Part shown: in pieces, positions 1-7,575 of the stretch
How positions within the stretch are numbered: the stretch's first letter is position 1
Layout: each line of letters begins with the position of its first letter
Source: JAPPHY01 sp034423135
GTDB lineage: Bacteria > Chloroflexota > Dehalococcoidia > Lucifugimonadales > UBA2985
Length of the DNA stretch: 60,023 bases
NCBI GenBank assembly: GCA_034423135.1
Contig: DAOUJC010000012.1
Span: forward strand, 1-60,023
Direction: 5' to 3'
Program-made: the position numbers and the translations under genes
The notes under the pieces: generated by a model
The model's database searches: none
What the model saw: only the letters and a program-made list of their open reading frames with translations
What the model was told of the DNA's origin: nothing

Positions 1-72
1 GACATACTGCCGGACCAGTCCGTGCACACGTCTCACCTCAAGATTCACCAGCGCACCTGGGTAGCCAGGTAA
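1..72 (+). CDS. C-terminal fragment, probable ABC substrate-binding protein
   Basis: An open frame enters from the left edge and reads about 23 codons to a TAA at 70-72, ending in ...HQRTWVAR. It is followed by a strong hairpin and then by two oligopeptide-type permease genes on the same strand. A family 5 (DppA/OppA) binding protein is the usual partner in that position, and such proteins often end in a short basic/aromatic tail. The fragment is too short for a family match, so the assignment rests on context only. Confidence 0.4.
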   Translation, partial: DILPDQSVHTSHLKIHQRTWVAR

Positions 73-92
73 GACCCAAGCGCAGACTGGGA

Positions 93-133
93 GCACCGAC
101 GGGATGGGGGCACACTCTCCATCCCGTCGGTGC
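93..133 (+). terminator. 15-bp perfect hairpin after the upstream gene
   Basis: gcaccgacgggatgg (93-107) pairs perfectly with ccatcccgtcggtgc (119-133) around an 11-nt loop. There is no T-run after it, so it may attenuate or stabilise mRNA between the binding-protein gene and the permeases rather than act as a classical intrinsic terminator. The rest of 134-288 shows nothing beyond the ribosome-binding site of the next gene. Confidence 0.55.
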
Positions 134-288
134 AATCCCACATCCGGCGTACGTGACCTAGACAAATCGACCGACCCGACTCCGTTGCGTCGGACGTTCG
201 ACTGCCGAAGCAGCGAGAGTGGTTTTCTTGGGCCTGCTAGCGGGCCAACCCTCTGGAGGGACTGCCTCAACCGCAGGGAGGGCTAGAA

Positions 289-1254
289 GTGACACAGTAC
301 ATAATCAGGCGTATCCTGCAGGGCTTCCTGGCGGTCTTCGTGGTGAGCGTCATCATCTTCCTGCTCATCCGAGTTGCGCCTGGCGACGTGGCCCTTATGG
401 TCATCTCCCAGGGCGAGGAGGACTTCAACCGGGAGGACGTTGATCCCATCGTTCTCGAGCGGGTGACGCGACTCCTGGGGCTGGACCGCCCCCTGTACAT
501 GCAGTACCTGGTCTGGGCCCGGGACATGGTAACCCTTAACTGGGAGGCGTCCTTCTACACCTCCAAGCCCATCATGGAGGAGTTTATTGAGAGAGCGCCC
601 GTCACGCTCCAGCTGGGCATATACAGCGTGTTGCTGTCCGTCATCATCGGCCTGCCCATAGGCATCATGATGGCGCTCAAACAAGACGGGTGGATGGACT
701 ACGTGGGGCGTATCGTCTCGCTTGCCGGTCTCTCCATGCCCAACTTCTGGCTGGCCACGCTGTTGATCGCAGGGGGAGTGTACTTCTTCGACTGGTCGCC
801 AAGACTGCAGTTTGAGCATCCCTGGGAGAACCTGGCGGGCAACATCAGCATCCTGTTCTGGCCGGCCATCATCGGCGGATTCGCTTCTGCGGCCACCAAG
901 GCCCGGATGATGCGCTCCACAATGCTGGAGGTGCTCAGGCAGGACTACGTGAGGACGGCCCACGCCAAGGGCCTGCGATACTCCGTGGTGGTGTACCGGC
1001 ACGCTATGAAGAACGCGTTGCTTCCTGTAGTCACCATTATTGGAATCTCCGCAGCAGTGATCATTGGGGGCTCCGTAATAACGGAGACCATCTTCCAGCT
1101 GCCGGGCATCGGCATCTACGTGGTCCGCGGCATGAACCAGCGCGACTTCCCAGTCGTGCAGAGCATGGTGTGCATAATCGCCGCGTGGATAATCTTCGTC
1201 AACCTGGCAGTAGACGTAACGTACGCCTGGCTGGACCCTCGGATCCGGTACTAG
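289..1254 (+). CDS. ABC transporter permease, DppB/OppB type
   Basis: Inner-membrane permease (321 aa) of a peptide/nickel-type ABC importer. It begins with the typical basic stretch and first helix (YIIRRILQGFLAVFVVSVIIFLL, then the RVAPGD turn), followed by about five further hydrophobic helices. The EAA-like coupling loop is near residues 215-250 (QDYVRTAHAKGL, then the NALLPVV segment). The GTG start at 289 is supported by gggagg at 276-281. The DppC-type partner follows after 22 nt. No ATPase gene is visible downstream, so the ATPases must lie upstream or elsewhere. Substrate is not determinable; the adjacent CoA-transferase genes suggest an organic acid or conjugate rather than peptides. 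Confidence 0.93.
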   Translation: MTQYIIRRILQGFLAVFVVSVIIFLLIRVAPGDVALMVISQGEEDFNREDVDPIVLERVTRLLGLDRPLYMQYLVWARDMVTLNWEASFYTSKPIMEEFIERAPVTLQLGIYSVLLSVIIGLPIGIMMALKQDGWMDYVGRIVSLAGLSMPNFWLATLLIAGGVYFFDWSPRLQFEHPWENLAGNISILFWPAIIGGFASAATKARMMRSTMLEVLRQDYVRTAHAKGLRYSVVVYRHAMKNALLPVVTIIGISAAVIIGGSVITETIFQLPGIGIYVVRGMNQRDFPVVQSMVCIIAAWIIFVNLAVDVTYAWLDPRIRY

Positions 1255-1276
1255 CCTCGGCCAAGGAGACGGTGAA

Positions 1277-2170
1277 GTGATAGAAGCAGCCAGAGCATCA
1301 GAGACAGGGGTAGCCCCCAGGCTCCGCGGCGCCTTCAAGTCCACCAAGACGTTCTTCAGGCGCAAGCCATTGGGAGCCATCGGAGGCTCCATCATCTTTG
1401 GGATGGTGATGATCGCCATCTTTGCCCCCCTCGTGACGTTCTACGAGCCCACCCGGACCAGCTTCGGCAACGACCTCCAGTCACCCTCCTTTACGCACTG
1501 GATGGGGACCGACACCTGGGGCCGCGACGTGTGGACGCGGATCGCTTACGGCGCCCGCATCTCCCTCTACGTGGGCCTGCTGTCCGTTGCCACCGGCTCT
1601 CTCGGCGGAGCGTTGGTAGGCCTGGTGAGCGCCTACTACGGCGGTAAGGTGGACGCCGTTATTCAGCGCATCATGGACTCCCTGATGGCCATACCCACGC
1701 TCATCCTGGCGCTGGCAATCATGTCCGCGCTCGGGCAGAGCCTCAACAACGTCGTGCTTGCCATCGCTATACCGCAGATACCGCGATCCAACCGCGTGGT
1801 TCGCTCGCAGGCGCTCGCAGTGAAGGAGAGCGAGTTTGTGCTTGCGGCCAGGGCCATCGGCTCATCCGACATGCGCATCATACTTCAGCACGTTATGCCG
1901 CAGTGCGTGGCGCCGTGGCTCATCATCGCCACGGCCGGCTTGGGCACCGCCATCATCGCAGAGGCGGGCCTGAGCTTCCTGGGACTCGGCGTGCCGGAGC
2001 CCTCCCCCTCCTGGGGCAGCATGCTCACCGGTCGCGTCCGCAACTACTATGCCGTGGCGCCCTGGCTGGCCATCTGGCCCGGCCTGGCAATCTCCGTGGC
2101 TGTGTATGGATTCAACCTCTTCGGCGATGCCCTCCGCGACGTGCTGGATCCCAGACTCAGAGGCACCTAG
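1277..2170 (+). CDS. ABC transporter permease, DppC/OppC type
   Basis: Second inner-membrane permease (297 aa). The N-terminal cytoplasmic segment precedes a first helix at about residues 35-57. The conserved MGTDTWGRDVWTRIAYGARISL region that marks DppC proteins comes next, and the EAA loop (SEFVLAARAIGSSDMRI) is near residues 180-200. The C-terminus LRDVLDPRLRGT is the usual DppC ending. GTG start at 1277 with ggagac eight bases upstream. It pairs with the preceding DppB-type gene to form the channel. The next gene begins 66 nt later on the same strand, so one transcript may carry transporter and catabolic enzymes. Confidence 0.93.
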   Translation: MIEAARASETGVAPRLRGAFKSTKTFFRRKPLGAIGGSIIFGMVMIAIFAPLVTFYEPTRTSFGNDLQSPSFTHWMGTDTWGRDVWTRIAYGARISLYVGLLSVATGSLGGALVGLVSAYYGGKVDAVIQRIMDSLMAIPTLILALAIMSALGQSLNNVVLAIAIPQIPRSNRVVRSQALAVKESEFVLAARAIGSSDMRIILQHVMPQCVAPWLIIATAGLGTAIIAEAGLSFLGLGVPEPSPSWGSMLTGRVRNYYAVAPWLAIWPGLAISVAVYGFNLFGDALRDVLDPRLRGT

Positions 2171-2236
2171 CGCCTCACCGCCCTGACGCGCGCCCGGAAA
2201 CAGGGCCCTCGCCCGTTGGTAGTAAAGGAGGCTGCC

Positions 2237-4714
2237 ATGGCAGGACCTTGCAGTGGGTATACCGTTCTGGACTTCAGCTTCGGAATGCCGGGCGCTCTGG
2301 CCACCGCCGTGCTTGCCGACTTCGGCGCCGAGGTGGTCAAGGTCGAGCCTCCCTCCGGCGACCCCTACCGCGGCCAGGGCAACTGGCTTGCCTGGAACCG
2401 CGGCAAGAAGAGCATCACGCTTGACCTCGACACCGACGAGGGCCGCGAGCGGGCGCAAGCGCTGGCCCGCAGAGCCGACGTTGTGGTGGAGAGCTTCCGC
2501 CCCGGCGTCAGCCGCGCCAAAGGCATCGACTACGACACTCTCTCGGCCGCCAACCCCATGCTGGTCTACTGCTCCGTCACGGGGTTCGGCCAGAAGGGGC
2601 CGCTGAGCGGCTACAAGGACTACGAGGGCGTCATCGCCGCCAAGAGCGGCCGAATGGCCACGTGGGGCGGACAGCTTGACCGCCCCGGCCCGGTGTACGC
2701 CGCCGTCCGTACCGCAACGTGGGCTTCAAGCCAGGGAGCCGTTCGCGGCATACTGGGCGCACTCCGCCTGCGAGACCGGTTGGGCCGCGGCCAGTGGGTG
2801 CAGACCAGCGTGGTCCAAGGCATGATTCCATTCTACGGCGGCAGGCCGCTGTCCATTCACTTCGCCCGGAAGGACTCGGAGCGATTCCCGTCCGCAGGCC
2901 AGGGGCCTCAGACGCTCCCCACGCTCGAGTACATCCCCGTGCGCACCAAGGACGGGCGATGGCTCCAGCACGCCAACAACCGCCAGGGGCCAAGGCTCCT
3001 GCCCGCGCACCTGAGGGCCATCGGCCTGGGATGGGTGCTGGAGGACGAGCGGTACAAGAACGTCTTTGCCCTGCCGGAGGACCGCCGGGAGGAGCTGCGC
3101 GAGCTCATCCTGGAGAAGATGCAGGAGAAAACCGTCGACGAGTGGATGGATATCTACGTGGAGGACGGCGATATCGCTGCGGAGCCGTACGTGTACACAG
3201 TCGAGGGCATGAAGCACCCTCAGTTCCTCCACAACAAGCACGTAGTCGACATCGACGACCCGAGAGTGGGGCCGATGAAGGTGGTGGGACTCGTAGCCGA
3301 CCTGTCGGAGACGCCCGGCGAGGTGGGCGGCCCCGCGCCGTACCTCGGCGAGCACACCGCCGACGTCCTCGAGGGTATCGAGGAGCGCGTACCCGTCGCT
3401 CCGGCAGGCGCAAGCAACGGACACGGCAACGGCCACACACCCGCCTACCTGCTCGACGGCGTGACCGTGCTGGACTTCTCGACTGTAATTGCCGGGCCGT
3501 ACGGCGCGTCAATGATCGCAGACCTTGGAGCGCGCGTCATCAAGGTCGATGCAACGCCCGGCCGCGCTCCCGCGACTAGACCCGGTGGCGTGCAGAACCT
3601 CATGACCATGCGCACGTACGCCGGCAAGGAGTGCATCCAGGTTGACCTCCAGACTCCTGAGGGCCAGGAGCTGATCCACAAGCTGGTGGCCCAGTCCGAC
3701 GTACTGCTGCACAACTTCCGGCCAGGCGTGCCCAACAGGCTGGGCATCGACTACGAGACCTGCCGGCAGATCAACCCGCAGATGGTGCACGTCTACGTCG
3801 GCGCGTACGGCGCAACCGGCCCGCACAGCCGGCGGCCCGGCGCGCACCCGGTTCCGGGCGCACTCTTCGGCGGCGCCTTGCGCCAGGCCGGCAAGGCCAT
3901 GCCTCCTCCAACCTACCAGCCCATGAGCATGGAGGAGATCAAGGACACCTCCCGCCGCATGATGCGCGCCAACGAGGGCAACCCGGATCCCAACTCCTCG
4001 CAGGCCGTCGGAACCGCCATCATGCTCGGACTGCTGGCAAGGGAGCGCACGGGCCAGGGCCAAGCCATACAGGCGACGATGATGTGCGCCAACGCCTGGG
4101 CCAACCACGACGAGGCATACGATTACAACGGACGGCCACCCTACGCCGTGCCGGACGCGGACTGCTACGGCCTGCACGCCCTCTACAGGATTTACGAGGC
4201 GAGCGACGGCTGGGTGTTCCTGGCTTGCCCCTTCGAGGAGGAGTGGCAGGCGCTGTGCAACGCCATCGGACGGTCAGACCTGATCGGCGACCCGCGGTTC
4301 GCACCGGCGGCGCGCATGTCCCACGACGAGGAGCTCATCGAGCAGCTGGCCGCGGTGTTCGCCACGCGCACCGCCGCGGAGTGGGAGGAGATGCTGACCG
4401 CCGAGGACGTGGCCTGCGTACGCGTGTCCAACAGCGACGACGCGGAGGAGTTCTACCTGGACCATCCGCAGTCGCTGGAGAACGGCTTTGCCGTGTACAC
4501 GGAGTCGGACAGCCCCAGGTTCGGCGGATACATGCGCCCGGGCGGCATAGTTCACATGTCGGAGACCCCGGGACGCTACAGGTCAGCCCCTTACCCCGGT
4601 CAGCACACCCAGATGGTCATGCGGGAAATGGGCTACGGGGAAGAGGAGATAGAGGCGTACAAGGAGCGGAGCATCGTGCACTGGGAGGAGCCCAACCCCT
4701 GGTTCACGAGCTGA
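2237..4714 (+). CDS. Double-domain CaiB/BaiF (class III) CoA-transferase
   Basis: About 825 aa, twice the usual 400 aa of class III CoA-transferases. Domain 1 is residues 1-385 (VLDFSFGMPGALATAVLADFGAEVVKVEPP). A Gly/His/Asn linker lies near 392-398. Domain 2 is about 403-815 (VLDFSTVIAGPYGASMIADLGARVIKV). The family moves CoA between acyl-CoA and a free acid in the cytoplasm through an aspartyl-CoA intermediate. By eye the catalytic Asp is kept only in domain 2 (D584, in NPDPNSS); the matching place in domain 1 is Thr/Trp. ATG 2237 is chosen over an upstream in-frame TTG at 2216 because aaaggagg (2224-2231) sits five bases before it. A paralogue of the same architecture closes the operon at 7559. 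Substrate unknown. Confidence 0.92.
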   Translation: MAGPCSGYTVLDFSFGMPGALATAVLADFGAEVVKVEPPSGDPYRGQGNWLAWNRGKKSITLDLDTDEGRERAQALARRADVVVESFRPGVSRAKGIDYDTLSAANPMLVYCSVTGFGQKGPLSGYKDYEGVIAAKSGRMATWGGQLDRPGPVYAAVRTATWASSQGAVRGILGALRLRDRLGRGQWVQTSVVQGMIPFYGGRPLSIHFARKDSERFPSAGQGPQTLPTLEYIPVRTKDGRWLQHANNRQGPRLLPAHLRAIGLGWVLEDERYKNVFALPEDRREELRELILEKMQEKTVDEWMDIYVEDGDIAAEPYVYTVEGMKHPQFLHNKHVVDIDDPRVGPMKVVGLVADLSETPGEVGGPAPYLGEHTADVLEGIEERVPVAPAGASNGHGNGHTPAYLLDGVTVLDFSTVIAGPYGASMIADLGARVIKVDATPGRAPATRPGGVQNLMTMRTYAGKECIQVDLQTPEGQELIHKLVAQSDVLLHNFRPGVPNRLGIDYETCRQINPQMVHVYVGAYGATGPHSRRPGAHPVPGALFGGALRQAGKAMPPPTYQPMSMEEIKDTSRRMMRANEGNPDPNSSQAVGTAIMLGLLARERTGQGQAIQATMMCANAWANHDEAYDYNGRPPYAVPDADCYGLHALYRIYEASDGWVFLACPFEEEWQALCNAIGRSDLIGDPRFAPAARMSHDEELIEQLAAVFATRTAAEWEEMLTAEDVACVRVSNSDDAEEFYLDHPQSLENGFAVYTESDSPRFGGYMRPGGIVHMSETPGRYRSAPYPGQHTQMVMREMGYGEEEIEAYKERSIVHWEEPNPWFTS

Positions 4715-4765
4715 CGCTCCCGAATGAACGTTTGTAGCGCAATCAGATCAAAGAGGAGGTGAGGT

Positions 4766-5176
4766 ATGCCCAAGACCATTCCGGTACCCGATGCGGTGGA
4801 CAAGCCCTTCTGGGATGCCGTGAACGAGAAGAGGCTTTTGCTACAGCACTGCGCGGAATGCGACAAACTCCAGTACCCCATAAAGGCGACATGCGGGCAT
4901 TGCGATACAAAGGACCCACTGGGCTGGAAGGAGGTTGAGGGGAAGGGCCACATCTTGGAGACCCTGGTGGTTCACGACACTCGTGTAGTGCGCCTCAAGG
5001 GCGACGTGCCCTTCAACGTTGCCATCGTCTCGCTGGATGAGGACCCGTCGATCAACTTCCTGGCCAACCTGCCAGGCACGCCGGTCAACGAGGCCCCGCA
5101 AGGCGCAGCCGTGGAGGCGGTCTACGAAGAGCTGGAGCCAGGAGTGTTCATCCACGACTGGAAGGTTGTGGAGTAG
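4766..5176 (+). CDS. DUF35 Zn-ribbon/OB-fold acyl-CoA-associated protein
   Basis: 136 aa. An N-terminal helix (PFWDAVNEKRLLLQHC) leads into a rubredoxin-like Zn ribbon with C29, C32, C43 and C46, followed by an OB-fold (GWKEVEGKGHILETLVVHD to NVAIVSLDED). DUF35 proteins usually act as obligate partners of thiolase-fold enzymes in polyketide, lipid-transfer and steroid side-chain systems, where they bind CoA or acyl groups. The gene directly downstream encodes such a thiolase-fold protein, which fits a two-subunit enzyme. ATG 4766 follows gaggtgagg at the expected distance. Confidence 0.9.
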   Translation: MPKTIPVPDAVDKPFWDAVNEKRLLLQHCAECDKLQYPIKATCGHCDTKDPLGWKEVEGKGHILETLVVHDTRVVRLKGDVPFNVAIVSLDEDPSINFLANLPGTPVNEAPQGAAVEAVYEELEPGVFIHDWKVVE

Positions 5177-5240
5177 CCGGGAGAACTCCCGGCACTCGAG
5201 CGGTTCCACATACTCTGTCAACCCGATATAGGAGGAAGCA

Positions 5241-6560
5241 ATGACTAGCAGCGCTGGAGGATTCCCCAGATACGCAGAGGGAATGGGCCTCTGGGAGCAC
5301 AGGGGTAAGGTGGCCGTCGTGGGCTACGGGTACTCCGCCATCGACCGTCGCTGGGACGGCGTGAGCATGGACAGGACCCTTGGCGCCTTCCAGATCGCCG
5401 CCATGCAGAATGCCATCGAGGACGCCGGCCTGACTGCCGCAGACATAGACGGCTTCATGTGCAGCGAGGCCATGGCCGGCGACACGTGGGCGCAGGAGGA
5501 CCGCGGCGATCCAAGGCCCTACTTCGACCCGCCCTACGACTCGGAGGACGGCCTCAGCCTTACCTCCGCCGACTGGCTCATCGCCGGCATGGCGCGCGAG
5601 GGCACGCCCCTCTCAAATCTCCAGTGGATAGACCGCAACGAGCTCGCAATTGGTCAGGAGACCGGCAAGGCTGCGCAAGCCGTGGGAGACGGCATGGCCA
5701 ACGTCCTGCTCATGACCTACAACATGGGCAACGTGCCGGGCAGGTACAAGCTGGAGGAAGGCGCCTACTCTGAGGGCGCGCGCAAGTGGTCGGCGCCCTG
5801 GGGCTGGATGACCTCCGCCATGATGCAGCACGCCTTCGTGTTCATGCAGTACTGCACCAAGTACGGCGGCAGCCACGACGACCTTGCGCCGTTCGTGCTC
5901 AACCAGCGCAGGAACGGCCTGCTCACGCCGTGGGGCTACTACGCGCAGCACGAGCCCTACCAGATCACGCTGGAGGACTACCTGACCCAGCGGTACATCT
6001 GCTGGCCCAACGGCCTGCTCGACTCCGACCGGCCGGTCAATCATGCATTCGCCATGATCTTCACCACCGCCGAGCGCGCCAAGGACATGAAGCAGAAGCC
6101 CATCTACGTGCTCAGCCACGTCCAGGCCAGCCATCCAACCAAGACCACCATGGCCACGCTGGAGGACCACGAGGCGTGGACGGACAGCCTGGCTCGCAGG
6201 CTGTACGAGGGCGCAGGAGCGCGGCCAGAGGACCTTGACATCTTCAACCCCTACGACGGGTTCGCCACCTTCACGCAGAGCTACCTGGAAGGCTTCCAGT
6301 GGCACGGCGTCAAGCGCGGCGAGGCGTTCGACTTCTACGCCGGCGACATTCGAGTGGAGGGGCCTCACCCCTTCAACTCCAGCGGCGGCAACCTGGGCTG
6401 CGGACGCACCCGCACGGCCATGTACACGGACAGCATCGAGCAGCTCCGCGGCACAGCGGGCGATCGCCAGGTGACTGTCCGCGCGGAGACCGCGGCCATG
6501 GGCCAGGTCACGCCTGGAGGCAATGGCCACATCTTCCTCAGCGTGCACCCACAGATCTAG
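5241..6560 (+). CDS. Thiolase-fold protein (SCP-x/Ltp type) lacking the nucleophilic Cys
   Basis: 439 aa. It has the thiolase N-half signature (GAFQIAAMQNAIEDAGLTAADIDGF) and the C-terminal GGNLGCGRT...QLRGTAGDRQV region, which matches the GGxxxxGHP segment of lipid-transfer thiolases. The usual active-site Cys after the first half is not seen: the equivalent stretch reads ETGKAAQAVGDGMANVLL. The GHP histidine is replaced too. Such losses are known in Ltp2-type retro-aldolases, which work with a DUF35 partner, so a C-C lyase role is more likely than classic thiolysis. RBS aggaggaa precedes ATG 5241. The middle region (about 85-190) is longer than in ordinary thiolases. Substrate unknown. Confidence 0.85.
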   Translation: MTSSAGGFPRYAEGMGLWEHRGKVAVVGYGYSAIDRRWDGVSMDRTLGAFQIAAMQNAIEDAGLTAADIDGFMCSEAMAGDTWAQEDRGDPRPYFDPPYDSEDGLSLTSADWLIAGMAREGTPLSNLQWIDRNELAIGQETGKAAQAVGDGMANVLLMTYNMGNVPGRYKLEEGAYSEGARKWSAPWGWMTSAMMQHAFVFMQYCTKYGGSHDDLAPFVLNQRRNGLLTPWGYYAQHEPYQITLEDYLTQRYICWPNGLLDSDRPVNHAFAMIFTTAERAKDMKQKPIYVLSHVQASHPTKTTMATLEDHEAWTDSLARRLYEGAGARPEDLDIFNPYDGFATFTQSYLEGFQWHGVKRGEAFDFYAGDIRVEGPHPFNSSGGNLGCGRTRTAMYTDSIEQLRGTAGDRQVTVRAETAAMGQVTPGGNGHIFLSVHPQI

Positions 6561-6647
6561 CTCGCTCTAGCCCGGTCGGCGGCCAACGGAGACCGCCGGC
6601 CGGGCTGCGGCCTCACTCTCACCACAACTGCCACAGGAGGACACTGC

Positions 6648-7100
6648 TTGGAGCAAAGGATACCTGCTACATCCAGCGAGGACGGCTCTGAAGGTGCAGC
6701 CGGACGGCGCCCCATCGGCCTGATCAGCTTTGACATCGACGGCACCCTGACGACAGGCCACGGCCCCGGCCCAATCACCAGGGACATGGTGGAGCGCGCC
6801 AAGGAGTGGGGCTACATCATCGGCAGCTGTTCCGACAGACCCGTGGGCGACCAGAAGAACATGTGGGAGACGTGGGGTATCGAGGTCTCGTTCACTGTGC
6901 TGAAGCACATGCTGGACACCGTGAAGTCGCGATTCGAAGCCGACTCCTACGTCCACATCGGCGATACGGACGTGGACTATCATTTCGCGCGCGTGTCGGG
7001 CTTCGACTTCCTGCAGGTTCAGACGATGGACCCTGAGCCTTGGATGCTTAGCCCGGAGGACGGCCAGTGCCACTGGGGGCCTGAAGGCAGGACCCGGTAG
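6648..7100 (+). CDS. HAD-like hydrolase, small (paralogue 1)
   Basis: 150 aa, probably cytoplasmic. HAD motif I is intact (SFDIDGTLT, about residues 27-35) and a motif IV-like acidic cluster is present (HIGDTDVDYHFA, about 104-115). A CSDRP segment follows the first helix. There is no obvious cap domain, so the protein is shorter than most HAD phosphatases. TTG 6648 is used as start because aggagg at 6635-6640 is seven bases upstream. The next gene is a diverged copy in the same operon. A phosphatase or structural role in the CoA-transferase pathway is inference; no substrate can be named. Confidence 0.75.
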   Translation: MEQRIPATSSEDGSEGAAGRRPIGLISFDIDGTLTTGHGPGPITRDMVERAKEWGYIIGSCSDRPVGDQKNMWETWGIEVSFTVLKHMLDTVKSRFEADSYVHIGDTDVDYHFARVSGFDFLQVQTMDPEPWMLSPEDGQCHWGPEGRTR

Positions 7101-7146
7101 CACGCGGGCGCCGTTGGACCAGATTGCATCGGAGGAACCCACCCCG

Positions 7147-7575
7147 TTGAAGAGGCTCATCGCCTTTGACATAGACAACGTGCTTGAGATGTCCGCGGAG
7201 CCGGGCCCCGTCACACTGGCCATGGTGAGGCGGGCCCAGGACTTGGGCTACATCATAGGAAGCTGCTCGGACATCCCGGTGGCCCAGCAGCAGGCCATGT
7301 GGGAGAGGCACGGCGTTCCGGTGGACTTCACGGTGCTCAAGCACAGATTGGATGAGATCAATGCGCAGTTCCAGGCTGACGAGTGCTATCTCGTCAGCCC
7401 GAGGGACACTGGCGACTACTCTCGGATTTATGGCTTTACGTTTCTGCCGGTTCACACCACCAGGGACCAGCCCTGGATGCTTGACGAGGCCGGGAGGCCC
7501 CTTCCCTTCCCTGGTACTTCACCGCAGCTCTGGCAAACAGCCACAGGAGGATTAAACAGTGACTCAACCGCTTGA
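7147..7575 (+). CDS. HAD-like protein, diverged paralogue 2
   Basis: About 142 aa, clearly related to the preceding gene (GYIIGSCSD is identical; also MW..GI/V and FTVLKH). Motif I is DIDNVLE, keeping both Asp residues, but the motif IV region reads VSPRDTGDYSR instead of GDTDVD, so metal binding may be impaired. TTG 7147 has GGAGG at 7131-7135; an in-frame TTG at 7114 is an alternative. The 3' end overlaps the next coding region by 17 nt, implying coupled translation. Function unknown; it may act together with paralogue 1. Confidence 0.7.
   Translation: MKRLIAFDIDNVLEMSAEPGPVTLAMVRRAQDLGYIIGSCSDIPVAQQQAMWERHGVPVDFTVLKHRLDEINAQFQADECYLVSPRDTGDYSRIYGFTFLPVHTTRDQPWMLDEAGRPLPFPGTSPQLWQTATGGLNSDSTA

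Noticed and set aside
283..1419. Long minus-strand frame opposite the DppB gene
   Set aside because: It is antisense to a clear permease, with His/Val-rich composition typical of reversed high-GC codons and no domain.
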